Source: Pseudomonas laurentiana (GTDB lineage Bacteria; Pseudomonadota; Gammaproteobacteria; Pseudomonadales; Pseudomonadaceae). Taken from it: 64,000 bases of DNA. This document shows positions 47,050-57,014 of the stretch, piece by piece. The translations under genes and the position numbers were made by a program. A model generated the notes under the pieces. That model had not been told where the DNA came from, did not search any database, and worked only from the letters and a program-made list of their open reading frames with translations. The stretch spans positions 62,001 through 126,000 of the forward strand of contig NZ_BMQU01000001.1 in NCBI RefSeq assembly GCF_014648275.1, read 5' to 3'. Each line of letters begins with the position of its first letter. The stretch's first letter is position 1.

Positions 47050-48648
47050 CTAGAGCCTGAACTGGCTGACAATCTCATCCAGCCGTCGAGCGTCTTCACC
47101 AGCCGCTCGGCCGCTTGCCAGCGTGCTTTCTGACAGTTCTGCGGTACGCCCGGCGACATTTGCCACGCTGCTGATCCGCTGGTTGATTTCATCGCTGACC
47201 ATGGACTGCTCGCGAGCCGCTTCAGCGATGTGCAAGCTCATCCCCGACACCGAGGCCATCAAGGTACTGATGTTCACCAGTGCCTGACCGGCTATTTCGG
47301 CCTGCATAACACCTTTCTCGGCATAGGTACGGCTTTCCTGCATGACCGCGACGGCTTCTTGGGACGCATTCTGCAGGCGTTCGATCATGCCATGGATTTC
47401 TTGGGTCGAGGCCTGGGTGCGGCTGGCCAACGTGCGTACTTCATCGGCGACCACGGCAAAGCCTCGGCCTTGCTCGCCGGCGCGTGCCGCTTCAATGGCT
47501 GCGTTCAATGCCAACAAGTTGGTCTGTTCGGCGATGGTCCGGATTACCTCCAATACGCCACCAATGGAGCGTGAGTGGGTTTCCAGGGTCTGAATCACTT
47601 CGGATGCCCGGCCTACTTCGTTGGCCAAGGTACGGATCTCGACAATCGTCTGGTTCACCACGCCAATGGCTTCTTGCGTCTGGCGATCAGCATCACCGGT
47701 TTGGGCCGAGCTTGCCTGTGCGTTGGCGGCCACGCCCTGTACGGTAGCAGCCATCTGATTGACCGCTGTGGCCACCTGATCCACTTCCGAACGCAAGGTT
47801 TCGGCGCTCGCTTCGGCAGCTTGCGCATCATTGACCAAATGCGTCGATGACTGGCCCAAGGTGCAGCCTACCTGGGCTACCGTCGCAATTTGCCCCCTGA
47901 GGCCGGCAACGAACTGATTGAAGCCCGCAACCACCTCACCGATCTCATCATCGTTGTCCTGGCGCAGGGTACGGCTGAGGTCACCATTACCGGTGTTCAA
48001 ATCGCGTAACGAACTGGACATCCGCTTAAGGGGAGGCAGGACGCGGCGGCTGATCAGCCAAAGGGTACCAAGGATCAGCAGCAGTGCTATGCCCCAGGCC
48101 ACGAGCGTATTGACCTTCAGTGACTCACGCACTGCGCTGGTTTCGTTGAGGGTGGCCTTGTATTTGGCCGACAGCGGGTCACGTAGCCCGGCGAACGTAC
48201 GAATCACTTCTGCCGAACGCTGGTCGAAGTCTTCCATCACCTTGTCGCCAGCCGCCTTACCAGCGCCGCTGTAGGCCTGGAACATGCGCAGGCCTTCACT
48301 GTCGAGTCGTTCTGCCGGAGCGTTCATCGCCTCCAGTTCGAGGCTGAATGCTGGAATTGCCTGTTTGAGTTCACCCAGCTTGTCTCGCATCCGCTGAAAG
48401 TGTCGATGTGCGGCCGCTGCTGCCTCGTTTTCGCCGGTCAAGCTTGCGTCGGTGTAAAACTGTTGAATTTGTGCCGTGTGATAACGAAGTTCTTCCACCT
48501 CTTGCTGGGCACTACTCAGGTTTTCCAACTGCCGACTGAGATCATCCAGGTGGTTTACCTGATGAGATATCCAGAATGACAGCCCCAGCGCCACAAGGAT
48601 CAGTGCTGTTGCGCTGCTGATCATCAGGCGTGTGATGGTGAACTTCAC
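47050..48648 (-). CDS. Methyl-accepting chemotaxis protein
   Basis: A 532-residue inner-membrane chemoreceptor. N-terminal helix (about 9-29), a periplasmic, mainly helical ligand domain (about 30-180) of the four-helix-bundle type, a second helix ([18 protein letters not shown]), a HAMP domain ([17 protein letters not shown]) and the cytoplasmic signalling domain. The invariant hairpin tip reads [23 protein letters not shown]. Ligand unknown; a benzoate-related attractant is possible given the neighbouring ben genes, but that is only proximity. Confidence 0.93.
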   Translation of the reverse strand: MKFTITRLMISSATALILVALGLSFWISHQVNHLDDLSRQLENLSSAQQEVEELRYHTAQIQQFYTDASLTGENEAAAAAHRHFQRMRDKLGELKQAIPAFSLELEAMNAPAERLDSEGLRMFQAYSGAGKAAGDKVMEDFDQRSAEVIRTFAGLRDPLSAKYKATLNETSAVRESLKVNTLVAWGIALLLILGTLWLISRRVLPPLKRMSSSLRDLNTGNGDLSRTLRQDNDDEIGEVVAGFNQFVAGLRGQIATVAQVGCTLGQSSTHLVNDAQAAEASAETLRSEVDQVATAVNQMAATVQGVAANAQASSAQTGDADRQTQEAIGVVNQTIVEIRTLANEVGRASEVIQTLETHSRSIGGVLEVIRTIAEQTNLLALNAAIEAARAGEQGRGFAVVADEVRTLASRTQASTQEIHGMIERLQNASQEAVAVMQESRTYAEKGVMQAEIAGQALVNISTLMASVSGMSLHIAEAAREQSMVSDEINQRISSVANVAGRTAELSESTLASGRAAGEDARRLDEIVSQFRL

Positions 48649-48691
48649 GAAACGCTCCTTACTATTAGTTAAATCGTGCGATCTAGAACAT

Positions 48692-48739
48692 GAGCCGTAT
48701 TCAACAGCGCCTGAGTCTTAAGCGCTGTTCATACGGCTC
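48692..48739. repeat. Long near-perfect inverted repeat upstream of the chemoreceptor gene
   Basis: Left arm GAGCCGTATTCAACAGCGC and right arm GCGCTGTTCATACGGCTC with an 11-base loop and one small bulge. It lies 44 bp before the chemoreceptor ATG, in its promoter or leader, and has no T run on either strand. Confidence 0.75.
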
Positions 48740-49158
48740 GTAGTGACGTGTGGGTAAATCAGTTTATTAATGATCGTTTCCAGTGATGGAACGGCACTGG
48801 GCGCGAGCGCAACGAGATGGTTTAGTTGAGTCGTTGGGGGAGTTATGGGGGGTATATTACTATTGACCGGGCATGCCTGTAATTCACTTTTCAATTAGTT
48901 TTCATGTACTTAAGTACTGGTTTCTGTTGAAGGTAATAGGTAGGCCGATGAGTTATTAATCAACATCACTACATGACGGTGATGCTGTATTGATTCAGGT
49001 CAACTCGAACAACATTAGTTGAGAGCGATACGCAGCTACTGGCCTATTCGTAAGTGCATTGTATATTGTGTAAGTAGTTGATTTTTATGGTTTTAAATTT
49101 CAGCTAACCGTTTTCTCCTTACCCCTTGGCATCTGCAAGGTAGCCGTCCACTGGCGCT
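48740..49158. other. AT-rich gene-free gap
   Basis: About 420 bp, visibly richer in A and T than its surroundings, with no supported open frame. It holds small palindromes such as GTACTTAAGTAC near 48906. It looks like old non-coding or regulatory DNA; nothing further can be assigned. Confidence 0.4.
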
Positions 49159-50046
49159 TCAGGTGTTGTTATCCACAGCCTGCATTTGGTCGATCAAGGC
49201 CAGGCAGTGCGTGAGCAAGGGGGAGTTATCCCCAGCCCGGCGACTGAGAATGATGGGTGAAACCGCCGACGTCTCGGTCAGTGGTGCATAGACAATGTCT
49301 GCGCGGTGCTGGGTTTGTACCGACGCGGGTACCAAGGTTATCCCCAGCCCGGCCGCCACCAGCCCGAGGGCGGTCTGCAGTTCGTTGGTCCATTGCACTA
49401 CCCTGACGCTGAGGCCATGGTTGGCGAACAGCGCCATGATGTGGTCGGCATAACTCGGTCGTGGCGTGGCGGGGTAGAGCACAAAGGGTTCGCGTGCCAG
49501 CCGTGCCAGGTCCAGCGGCTGCCCCAGTAAGGGATGCCCGCAAGGCAAGGCGGCAACTAACGGGTCTTCGCGCAACACATGCTGTTCAATAGCCGGGTCA
49601 TTGATGCGGATACGGCCGAAGCCGATATCGATACGCCCGGCCTTCAGTGCCTCGACTTGTTGCAGGGTAATCATCTCCTGCAGGCCCAGTTCCAGATCCT
49701 CGGAGCGACGCAGTTGGCGAATCAGCTCCGGTAGCAGGTCGTACAACGTCGAAGGCGCGAAACCGATCCGCAACCACTGGCGCTCACTGTTGGCAATGCG
49801 CCGGGTGGCTTCGGCGACCTGTTCGAGCTGGTCGAGCAAGGCGGCGCTCTGTTCATGGAAGAAGCGCCCGGCTTCGGTCAGGCGTAGCGGGCGGCTGCGC
49901 TCCAGCAGCTCTACGCCAAGGGTTTCCTCCAGTTGGCGGATCTGTCGACTCAACGGCGGCTGAGCAATGTGCAGTTGTTCGGCGGCGCGAGTGAAATTCA
50001 GGGTCTGCGCCAGCACGCGGAAATAACGCAAATGGCGCAGTTCCAT
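49159..50046 (-). CDS. LysR-family regulator, CatM/BenM/CatR-like
   Basis: A 295-residue LysR-type regulator. The helix-turn-helix is ELRHLRYFRVLAQTLNFTRAAEQLHIAQPPLSRQIRQLE, closely like CatR/BenM. The effector domain has IGFAPSTLYDLLPELI and the PHRPSY-type loop. A perfect ATAC-N7-GTAT site, the CatM/BenM recognition sequence, overlaps its ribosome site (50048-50062), implying autoregulation. It is divergent from a BenR-like gene and near ben and cat genes, so cis,cis-muconate or benzoate is the expected inducer. Unlike many pseudomonads, it is not next to catB. It ends in a perfect DnaA box (49169). Confidence 0.85.
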   Translation of the reverse strand: MELRHLRYFRVLAQTLNFTRAAEQLHIAQPPLSRQIRQLEETLGVELLERSRPLRLTEAGRFFHEQSAALLDQLEQVAEATRRIANSERQWLRIGFAPSTLYDLLPELIRQLRRSEDLELGLQEMITLQQVEALKAGRIDIGFGRIRINDPAIEQHVLREDPLVAALPCGHPLLGQPLDLARLAREPFVLYPATPRPSYADHIMALFANHGLSVRVVQWTNELQTALGLVAAGLGITLVPASVQTQHRADIVYAPLTETSAVSPIILSRRAGDNSPLLTHCLALIDQMQAVDNNT

Positions 50047-50047
50047 G

Positions 50048-50062
50048 ATACCTCCAAGGTAT
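50048..50062. promoter_or_regulatory. CatM/BenM-type operator
   Basis: ATAC, seven bases, GTAT, a perfect match to the recognition site known for CatM and BenM in Acinetobacter. It starts 2 bp before the LysR gene and lies 115 bp before the divergent BenR-like gene. Confidence 0.65.
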
Positions 50063-50176
50063 GGTTACCCACTTAACGGATATTGGACTGCCCACATCGA
50101 CTAACGCAAGCTGATCGCCTGTGGATAACCAGACCCTGTGGATATCGACATCATAATAATAAAACGAGGCCAGCCC

Positions 50177-51133
50177 ATGAGCAGTCTCCTGCTGAGCGAG
50201 CGCAGCCGTGTATTCGAGCGTGCCGACCCTTATGCGGTCTCCGACTACGTCAATCAGCATGTTGGTGGTCATTGCTTGCGCTTGCCCAGAACCGGCGAGC
50301 TGCAAGCCAGTATCAACCATCGCAAGTTCGCCAGCCTCGACTTGTGCCGCCTGAGCTATGGCGGCAAGGCGCAGGTCACCTCACCTGCGCTGGGCAGCCT
50401 GTATCACTTGCAGATCCTGCTCAAGGGTCATTGCCGCTCGGCCTGCCGTGGCAATGAGCACCCTTACGTCCCGGGTGAGTTGTTGCTGATCAACCCCGAT
50501 GATCCGGTAGACCTGACCTATTCGGCCGACTGCGAGAAATTCATCCTCAAGCTGCCGGCCAGTCTGCTTGAACAGACCTGCCTGGAACAGCGCTGGCAGG
50601 TGCCAGAGGGCGGTATTCGCTTTACGTCGGCCCGTCACAAGACCCAACCGCTGGATGGTTTCATCGGTTTGCTCGGGTTGGTCTGTGCTGAGGCCGAGTC
50701 CGACAATTCGCTGTTGCAGGTCCAGGAACACTACGGTCGTATTGTCGCCAGCAAGCTGCTGACCTTGCTGGATAACAACATTCAACGGGGAGAGCCGCAG
50801 GTTCAGGCTCATTCCTTTGAGCAGTTGGTGGAGTACATCGACGCCAACCTGAATCAAGACATCAGCATCGTGCAGTTGATGAACGTGGCGCGGGTCAGTG
50901 AGCGCACGTTGTACTCCCTGTTTGAGCGCCATGCTGGCCTGTCACCGAAGGGGTATGTGCGCCAGCGCAAACTGGAACGTATCCATGCAGTCTTGCAGGA
51001 TCCGGCCAGTAGCGTACGCAACGTGACGGAAATCGCTCTGGACTATGGTTTTCTGCACCTCGGCCGCTTTGCCGAGAGTTACCGCCAGCGCTTTGGCGAA
51101 CTGCCCTCGGTGACCTTCAAACGCTATCGCTGA
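50177..51133 (+). CDS. benR: AraC-family activator BenR-like, copy 1
   Basis: A 318-residue XylS/BenR-type activator. N-terminal ligand domain (SERSRVFERADPYAVSDYVNQHVG...) and C-terminal AraC helix-turn-helix pair (SIVQLMNVARVSERTLYSLFERHAG, VTEIALDYGFLHLGRFAESYRQRFGE). BenR binds benzoate and activates ben promoters through TGCA-N6-GGNTA repeats; two such operators lie downstream (51149-51184 and 55033-55068). The ATG at 50177 is preceded by GAGG. A very similar second copy is at 54070, so the symbol may belong to either. Confidence 0.85.
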   Translation: MSSLLLSERSRVFERADPYAVSDYVNQHVGGHCLRLPRTGELQASINHRKFASLDLCRLSYGGKAQVTSPALGSLYHLQILLKGHCRSACRGNEHPYVPGELLLINPDDPVDLTYSADCEKFILKLPASLLEQTCLEQRWQVPEGGIRFTSARHKTQPLDGFIGLLGLVCAEAESDNSLLQVQEHYGRIVASKLLTLLDNNIQRGEPQVQAHSFEQLVEYIDANLNQDISIVQLMNVARVSERTLYSLFERHAGLSPKGYVRQRKLERIHAVLQDPASSVRNVTEIALDYGFLHLGRFAESYRQRFGELPSVTFKRYR

Positions 51134-51148
51134 CACCTGGCCAGCCCC

Positions 51149-51211
51149 TGCGCTATCTGGATAGCGATTCGCAGGAAATGGCTATTGCCGCGCTCGACGT
51201 CTCCCTAACCT
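51149..51211 (+). promoter_or_regulatory. XylS/BenR-type tandem operator and promoter of the benK-like gene
   Basis: TGCG-N6-GGATA (51149-51163) and CGCA-N6-GGCTA (51170-51184) are 21 bp apart, each a near match to TGCA-N6-GGNTA. A -10-like TAACCT follows at 51206-51211, 22 bp after the second site. The geometry is identical to the benA promoter. Confidence 0.75.
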
Positions 51212-51296
51212 GAGTTTGCGAACACCGCCAGGCCCTCGCGCCGAGTGGGTATTGCGCCTTCGGGTTTCGATAACAACAACAAAAGAGACGCGCACC

Positions 51297-52631
51297 ATGC
51301 GAGCAGTCGATATCAATGCCCTGATCGATCAGGCCAAGTTCAATCCCTTTCACTGGCGTGTGCTGTTCTGGTGTGCGCTGATTATTATCTTCGACGGCTA
51401 TGACCTGGTCATTTATGGCGTGGTGCTGCCGGCATTGATGCAGGAATGGGGCATGACCCCGCTGCAGGCCGGCGCCCTGGGTAGCTATGCACTGTTTGGC
51501 ATGATGTTCGGTGCGCTGGTGTTTGGCCCGTTGTCGGACCGCATCGGCCGCAAGAAGGCAATCACCCTCTGTGTGATCCTGTTCAGTGGTTTTACAGTAC
51601 TCAATGGTTTCGCCCATAACCCCACGGAGTTCGGTATCTGCCGGTTTATCGCTGGTTTGGGAATCGGCGGCGTCATGCCCAACGTGGTGGCGCTGATGAA
51701 CGAATACGCACCGAAGAAGATTCGCAGCACCCTGGTCGCAATCATGTTCAGTGGTTATTCAGTCGGCGGCATGCTGTCTGCCGGGCTGGGCATTGTGCTG
51801 TTGCCGGCCTTCGGTTGGCAGTCGGTGTTCTATGTGGCGGTCATTCCTCTGCTGACCCTGCCGTTGATCTTGCGCTTTCTGCCGGAGTCCCTCGGTTTTC
51901 TGGTGCGCCAGGGTCGAATAGAGCAGGCACAGCAACTGTTGCAACGGGTTGAGCCGAGCTATCAGCCGCAAGCGGGCGATCAGCTTGAAGCCGCCGCAGG
52001 CAAGGCGCCGGGTGCTGCGGTACCACAACTGTTCCACGAAGGTCGGGCGCTGAACACGCTGATGCTCTGGGTGGCGTTCTTCTGCTGCCTGCTGATGGTC
52101 TACGCACTCAATTCCTGGTTACCGAAACTGATGAACAATGCCGGTTATGGCTTGGGTTCCAGCCTGGCGTTTCTGCTGGTGCTGAACTTCGGTGCGATCT
52201 TTGGCGCCGTGGGCGGTGGCTGGATTGGCGACCGCTTCAAGCTGGACAAGGTGTTGGTGGTGTTCTTCGCGGTGGCGGCCCTGTCCATCAGCCTGCTGGG
52301 CTTCAAAAGCCCGACACCGGTGCTCTACCTGCTGATCGCGATTGCCGGTGCGACCACCATCGGCACGCAGATTCTTGCCTATGCCTGTGTCGCGCAGTTC
52401 TACCCGATGGGCATCCGTTCGACGGGTCTGGGTTGGGCGTCGGGTATTGGCCGCAGTGGGGCCATCGTCGGGCCTCTGCTGGGAGGCGCCTTGCTGGGTG
52501 TTCAGTTGCCATTGCCGCTCAACTTCCTGGCGTTCGCCGTGCCCGGTGCCGTCGCTGCCTTGGCGATGATGGTATTCGCCAGCCGCTCACCGTTCGCCAG
52601 CAAGGCGTCGCCGCTGCCCGCCAAGGCCTGA
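51297..52631 (+). CDS. benK: Benzoate MFS transporter, BenK-like
   Basis: A 444-residue transporter of the aromatic acid:H+ symporter group. Twelve hydrophobic segments; the diagnostic DGYDLVIYG in helix 1 (near residues 34-42) carries the conserved Asp, and DRIGRKKAITLC follows helix 2. It closely resembles BenK, which imports benzoate with protons. The ATG at 51297 (MRAVDINALIDQAKFN) fits the family; the upstream frame does not. It has its own BenR-type promoter and is followed by the porin gene after a hairpin. Confidence 0.9.
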   Translation: MRAVDINALIDQAKFNPFHWRVLFWCALIIIFDGYDLVIYGVVLPALMQEWGMTPLQAGALGSYALFGMMFGALVFGPLSDRIGRKKAITLCVILFSGFTVLNGFAHNPTEFGICRFIAGLGIGGVMPNVVALMNEYAPKKIRSTLVAIMFSGYSVGGMLSAGLGIVLLPAFGWQSVFYVAVIPLLTLPLILRFLPESLGFLVRQGRIEQAQQLLQRVEPSYQPQAGDQLEAAAGKAPGAAVPQLFHEGRALNTLMLWVAFFCCLLMVYALNSWLPKLMNNAGYGLGSSLAFLLVLNFGAIFGAVGGGWIGDRFKLDKVLVVFFAVAALSISLLGFKSPTPVLYLLIAIAGATTIGTQILAYACVAQFYPMGIRSTGLGWASGIGRSGAIVGPLLGGALLGVQLPLPLNFLAFAVPGAVAALAMMVFASRSPFASKASPLPAKA

Positions 52632-52640
52632 TCAATAATC

Positions 52641-52657
52641 GGCCGGCTTTGCCGGCC
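52641..52657. terminator. Short hairpin between benK-like and porin genes
   Basis: GGCCGGC, TTT loop, GCCGGCC, without a T run; may lower read-through from the transporter into the porin gene. Confidence 0.45.
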
Positions 52658-52711
52658 ATCAAAGCAGCGCGTAGTACCTGTTAAAACAACAATAAAAAGA
52701 GCACGTTACTC

Positions 52712-53965
52712 ATGAACAACCTCCGTCATTCCTGGTTGCTGTCCACCCTTGCCCTGTGTGTTGGTGCCAGTGCCGCCGAGCCCGGTTTTGTCAGCGGTTC
52801 GAGCGCTACGCTGCAGGCCCGCAACTACTACTTCAGCCGTGATTTCTCCGACATCGTCGGTGCCAACAAACAATCCAAGGCCGAGGAGTGGGGACAGGGC
52901 TTCATCTTCAACTTCAAGTCCGGCTATACCCCGGGTCTGATCGGTGTGGGGGTCGATGCCATCGGCGTAGTGGGGTTCAAGCTCGACAGTAGCCCTGATC
53001 GTACGGGTACCGGACTATTGCCGGTGCAGGGCGATGGTCGTGCCGCTGACGAGTACAGCCGGGTAGGTGGCACCCTCAAGCTGCGCTACTCGAAGACTGA
53101 GTTAAAGGTTGGCGAGTTGCAGACCAACCTGCCTATTCTGCAGTACAACGACTCGCGACTGCTGCCACCGACTTATCAGGGGGCAAGTATCACGTCTTCA
53201 GAACTCGAGGGCCTTACGGTACAAGCCGGGCACTTGAGTTCCACCAGTCTTCGCAACGAGGCGGGTGATGAGAAGATGATTGCGGTGCTCGGCCATGTTC
53301 CCCAGCGTAAAGCCGATAGTGATGCGTTCAATTTTGCCGGGGGCGACTACAGCTTCAACGGCAACCGCAGCACCGTCAGCCTTTGGTACGGGCAATTGGA
53401 GGATATCTACCAACAAGGTTTTGTCGGTTTCAAACACAGCCAGCCGATGGGCGACTGGACGCTCGGTGCCAACCTCGGCTACTTCACTGCCCGCGAGCAA
53501 GGCGCCAGCAAGCTGGGTGATATCGACAACCGGGCATTTTACTCGTTGCTCTCTGCCAAACGTTCCGGACATACCTTCAGCGTGGGTTACCAGGCAATTT
53601 ATGGTGATGACGCTTTCCCCCGTGTGTTCCCGAACATTTCGCCATTGGGCAACGAAGTGCCGACCTATGAGTTTGCCTACACCGACGAACGTTCGTGGCA
53701 GGTGCGTTACGACTACGACTTCGTTGCCATGGGCATTCCTGGCCTGACAGCAACCGCACGCTATCTCAAAGGCGATAACGTCGACACCGGGTTGGGGTAT
53801 GAGGGACGGGAGCACGAGCGCGATTTCGATCTTGGCTACGCGGTGCAGGGCGGGGTATTGAAGGGCTTGGGGATTCGCGTGCGCAACGCCATGGCACGCT
53901 CGAACTACCGTTCTGACATCGATGAGAACCGCTTGATCCTGAGTTACACCTGGATTCTGTTGTAG
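52712..53965 (+). CDS. OprD-family outer-membrane porin (BenF/OpdK-like)
   Basis: A 417-residue OprD-type porin. Signal peptide [21 protein letters not shown], then the OprD start [23 protein letters not shown] and the typical strands ending in a C-terminal [10 protein letters not shown]. Porins of this group admit aromatic acids; BenF is the benzoate member. It lies between the BenK-like gene and the second BenR-like gene, so benzoate entry through the outer membrane is the natural role. The exact solute is inferred. Confidence 0.9.
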   Translation: MNNLRHSWLLSTLALCVGASAAEPGFVSGSSATLQARNYYFSRDFSDIVGANKQSKAEEWGQGFIFNFKSGYTPGLIGVGVDAIGVVGFKLDSSPDRTGTGLLPVQGDGRAADEYSRVGGTLKLRYSKTELKVGELQTNLPILQYNDSRLLPPTYQGASITSSELEGLTVQAGHLSSTSLRNEAGDEKMIAVLGHVPQRKADSDAFNFAGGDYSFNGNRSTVSLWYGQLEDIYQQGFVGFKHSQPMGDWTLGANLGYFTAREQGASKLGDIDNRAFYSLLSAKRSGHTFSVGYQAIYGDDAFPRVFPNISPLGNEVPTYEFAYTDERSWQVRYDYDFVAMGIPGLTATARYLKGDNVDTGLGYEGREHERDFDLGYAVQGGVLKGLGIRVRNAMARSNYRSDIDENRLILSYTWILL

Positions 53966-54069
53966 GGGCAGACAGGATGGGCGTCTGCAGGAAGCCGCCC
54001 ATCCCAAGTTTGGCCATAACCCCGGAGGATCACATAGACTGGGCAGACAAAAACGACGAGTACCGTGGT

Positions 54070-55026
54070 ATGGATAGTTCCCTGCTCAGCCATCGCAGCC
54101 GGGTGTTCGAGCGTGCCGATCCTTATGCCGTGTCGACCTACGTTAACCAGCACGTCGGCCAGCACCACATTCGACTGCCACGCAAAGGCCTCCCAGAGGC
54201 CAGCCTTGATCATCGAAAGTTTGCCAGTCTGGACCTGTGTCGGATCAGCTACGGTGGTGAGGTGAGGGTGCTTTCTCATGCCCTGGAAAGTGTTTTCCAT
54301 CTGCAGATTCTCCTGCAGGGGCACTGTATGTGGCGTCGCGGTCGGGCCGAACGCCTGCTCGGTCCGGGCGAGCTGTTGTTGATCAACCCAGATGAGCCGG
54401 TGGACCTGGCGTATTCCGCCGATTGCGAGAAGTTCATTCTCAAACTTCCGGCCCGTCTGCTCGATGCGGTGTGCGATGAGCAGCGCTGGCAGCGTCCCAG
54501 TGAAGGTGTCCGGTTTATCCACAGCCATTACCAGTTGTTGGCGTTGGAGGGTTTTGCCGGGCTGTTGACGATGGTCTGTCATGAGGCAGAAGCCTTTGAC
54601 TCGCTGCAGCGCGTCCAGGAGCACTACAGCCAGATCGTCGCCAGCAAACTGCTGACACTGCTGCAGACCAACGTCAGTCGTGAAAGCCTGGGAAGCCAGG
54701 CCGTCACCTTTGAGCGTATTGCCGAGTACATCGAGCGCAATCTCAAGCAGGACATCGGCAGTGAGCAACTGGCGCGGCAGGCGAGCATGAGCCTGCGTTC
54801 CCTCTATGGCTTGTTCGAGCGCCATGCCGGTACTACCCCGAAGCACTACATTCGCCAGCAGAAGCTTGAGCGCATTCATCGCAGCCTCAGCGACCCGGAC
54901 TGCAGTGTGCGCAACATCACCGAACTGGCCCTGGAATACGGCTTTGTTCATCTGGGCCGGTTCTCGGAAAGTTATAAGGCGCTATTTGGCGAGCTGCCCT
55001 CCGATACCCTCAAGCGTCGTCCCTGA
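54070..55026 (+). CDS. benR: AraC-family activator BenR-like, copy 2
   Basis: Another 318-residue XylS/BenR-type activator, the same length as the copy at 50177 and clearly paralogous (SHRSRVFERADPYAVSTYVNQHVG; VRNITELALEYGFVHLGRFSESYKALFGE). Two AraC helix-turn-helix motifs lie at its C terminus. It is placed directly before the benA promoter, where benR is found in P. putida, so this copy may be the true benR, with copy 1 controlling uptake or another inducer. A perfect DnaA box is in the gene at 54515. The ATG at 54070 matches copy 1; a longer frame to 53977 overlaps no ribosome site. Confidence 0.85.
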   Translation: MDSSLLSHRSRVFERADPYAVSTYVNQHVGQHHIRLPRKGLPEASLDHRKFASLDLCRISYGGEVRVLSHALESVFHLQILLQGHCMWRRGRAERLLGPGELLLINPDEPVDLAYSADCEKFILKLPARLLDAVCDEQRWQRPSEGVRFIHSHYQLLALEGFAGLLTMVCHEAEAFDSLQRVQEHYSQIVASKLLTLLQTNVSRESLGSQAVTFERIAEYIERNLKQDIGSEQLARQASMSLRSLYGLFERHAGTTPKHYIRQQKLERIHRSLSDPDCSVRNITELALEYGFVHLGRFSESYKALFGELPSDTLKRRP

Positions 55027-55032
55027 CGTGTT

Positions 55033-55095
55033 TGCAGAAAACGGATAAAGGTCTGCACAAAGCGGATATTTACCTGAGCCTGCGCTCCCTACCCT
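55033..55095 (+). promoter_or_regulatory. BenR-dependent promoter of benABCD
   Basis: Two perfect TGCA-N6-GGATA sites (55033-55047 and 55054-55068), 21 bp apart, as in Pm and Pb promoters for XylS and BenR. A -10-like TACCCT is at 55090-55095, 22 bp after the second site. It lies 37 bp before benA. Confidence 0.9.
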
Positions 55096-55131
55096 GACAT
55101 GGCCTGAACAATAACAACGGAGGCCCCGGCC

Positions 55132-56490
55132 ATGTCCCTGGGATTCGAATACCTTAATTCCCTGCTTGAAGAAGATCAGGAGAAGGGCATCTACCGCTGC
55201 AAGCGCGAGATGTTCACCGACCCCCGTCTGTTCGAACTGGAAATGAAACACATCTTCGAGGGCAACTGGATCTACCTGGCCCACGAAAGCCAGATTCCCG
55301 AGAAGAACGACTTCCTGACCACCACCATGGGGCGCCAGCCGATTTTCATCGCGCGCAACAAGGATGGGGTACTCAATGCCTTCCTGAATGCCTGCAGCCA
55401 CCGCGGTGCGATGCTCTGCCGGCACAAGAGTGGTAACCGCTCTTCCTATACCTGCCCGTTCCACGGTTGGACCTTCAACAACTCCGGCAAACTGCTCAAG
55501 GTCAAGGATCCGGTCGATGCCGGATACCCGCAGAGCTTCAATTGCGAAGGCTCCCACGACCTGACCAAAGTCGCGCGTTTCGAGTCCTACCGCGGTTTTC
55601 TGTTTGGTAGCCTGAACCCGGATGTACTGCCTCTGGTCGAGCACTTGGGCGAGTCGGCCAAGATCATCGACATGATCGTTGACCAATCACCGGATGGCCT
55701 GGAAGTGCTGCGTGGTTCTTCCACCTATATCTACGAAGGCAACTGGAAGCTGACCGCCGAAAACGGCGCCGACGGCTACCACGTCAGTGCCGTGCACTGG
55801 AACTACGCCGCCACCCAGAACCAGCGCAAGCAGCGCGAAGCGGGTGAAGAGGTCAAGACCATGAGTGCCGGTGGCTGGGCCAAGAATGGCGGTGGCTTCT
55901 ACTCCTTTGATAAAGGCCATCTGCTGCTCTGGACCCGTTGGGCCAACCCGGAAGACCGTCCGTTGTTCGAGCGCCGTGACGAACTGGCTCGCGACTTCGG
56001 TCAGGCCCGTGCCGACTGGATGATCGAGAACTCGCGCAACCTGTGCCTGTACCCCAACGTTTACCTGATGGACCAGTTCAGCTCGCAGATCCGTATTGCC
56101 CGGCCGATTGCCGTGGACAAGACCGAGATCACCATCTACTGCATCGCACCCAAGGGCGAAAGCGCCGAGGCTCGCGCCCTGCGTATTCGCCAGTACGAAG
56201 ACTTCTTCAACGTCAGCGGCATGGCAACGCCGGATGACCTGGAAGAATTCCGCTCTTGCCAGATGGGTTACCAGGGTAACCGTGGCTGGAATGACATGTC
56301 CCGTGGAGCGACGCATTGGGTTGAAGGTGCCGATGCTGCAGCCCAGGAAATTGACCTGCATCCACACCTCAGCGGTGTGCGTACCGAGGATGAGGGCCTG
56401 TTTGTACTGCAGCACAAGTACTGGCAGGAAACCATGCTCAAGGCCCTTGAGGCCGAGCAGCAGTTGATCCCTGTGGAGGCCGTGCAATGA
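55132..56490 (+). CDS. benA: Benzoate 1,2-dioxygenase large subunit
   Basis: A 452-residue Rieske oxygenase alpha subunit that forms the cis-diol of benzoate with BenB and BenC. The Rieske centre is [11 protein letters not shown] and YTCPFHGW near residues 82-107; mononuclear iron ligands are in [14 protein letters not shown] near 210-223. The sequence [20 protein letters not shown] fits BenA well. Its stop overlaps the benB ATG (ATGA). Confidence 0.95.
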   Translation: MSLGFEYLNSLLEEDQEKGIYRCKREMFTDPRLFELEMKHIFEGNWIYLAHESQIPEKNDFLTTTMGRQPIFIARNKDGVLNAFLNACSHRGAMLCRHKSGNRSSYTCPFHGWTFNNSGKLLKVKDPVDAGYPQSFNCEGSHDLTKVARFESYRGFLFGSLNPDVLPLVEHLGESAKIIDMIVDQSPDGLEVLRGSSTYIYEGNWKLTAENGADGYHVSAVHWNYAATQNQRKQREAGEEVKTMSAGGWAKNGGGFYSFDKGHLLLWTRWANPEDRPLFERRDELARDFGQARADWMIENSRNLCLYPNVYLMDQFSSQIRIARPIAVDKTEITIYCIAPKGESAEARALRIRQYEDFFNVSGMATPDDLEEFRSCQMGYQGNRGWNDMSRGATHWVEGADAAAQEIDLHPHLSGVRTEDEGLFVLQHKYWQETMLKALEAEQQLIPVEAVQ

Positions 56491-56975
56491 GCATTTCCTA
56501 CGAAGCCGTACGCGACTTCCTTTATCAGGAAGCCCGCTACCTGGACGACAGTCAGTGGGATCAATGGCTGGAATGTTACGCCAGCGATGCCACCTTCTGG
56601 ATGCCGGCTTGGGACGACAACGACCAGCTTACCGAGGACCCGCAGCGGGAAATCTCGCTGATCTGGTACGGCAACCGTGGCGGCCTGGAAGACCGGGTGT
56701 TCCGGATCAAGACCGAACGCTCCAGTGCGACCATGCCCGATACCCGCACCTCGCACAACATCAGCAACCTCGAATTGCTTGAGCAGAGCGATGGGCTGTG
56801 CCACCTGCGCTTCAACTGGCACACCCTGAGCTTCCGCTACAAGACCGTGGACAGTTACTTCGGCGCCAGCTTCTACACCCTTGATGTGCGTGGCGATCGC
56901 CCGCTGATCAAGGCCAAGAAAGTGGTGTTGAAGAACGACTACGTACGCCAGGTCATCGACATTTACCACATCTGA
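56487..56975 (+). CDS. benB: Benzoate 1,2-dioxygenase small subunit
   Basis: A 162-residue ring-hydroxylating dioxygenase beta subunit ([39 protein letters not shown]), structural partner of BenA. Four-base overlap with benA implies coupled translation. It lies 39 bp before benC. Confidence 0.95.
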   Translation: MSISYEAVRDFLYQEARYLDDSQWDQWLECYASDATFWMPAWDDNDQLTEDPQREISLIWYGNRGGLEDRVFRIKTERSSATMPDTRTSHNISNLELLEQSDGLCHLRFNWHTLSFRYKTVDSYFGASFYTLDVRGDRPLIKAKKVVLKNDYVRQVIDIYHI

Positions 56976-57014
56976 CCCGGTTTTCGAGCAACAGCCTGAT
57001 TCACGAGGTGTGCC

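Noticed and set aside
46955-47050. Tn7-like insertion downstream of glmS
   Set aside because: Sequence runs directly into a normal chemoreceptor gene; no transposon ends or tns genes.
50053-50082. Possible XylS/BenR half-sites (TCCA-N6-GGTTA and CCCA-N6-GGATA)
   Set aside because: Spacing is 15 rather than 21 bp and the first overlaps the perfect CatM/BenM site, which explains it better.
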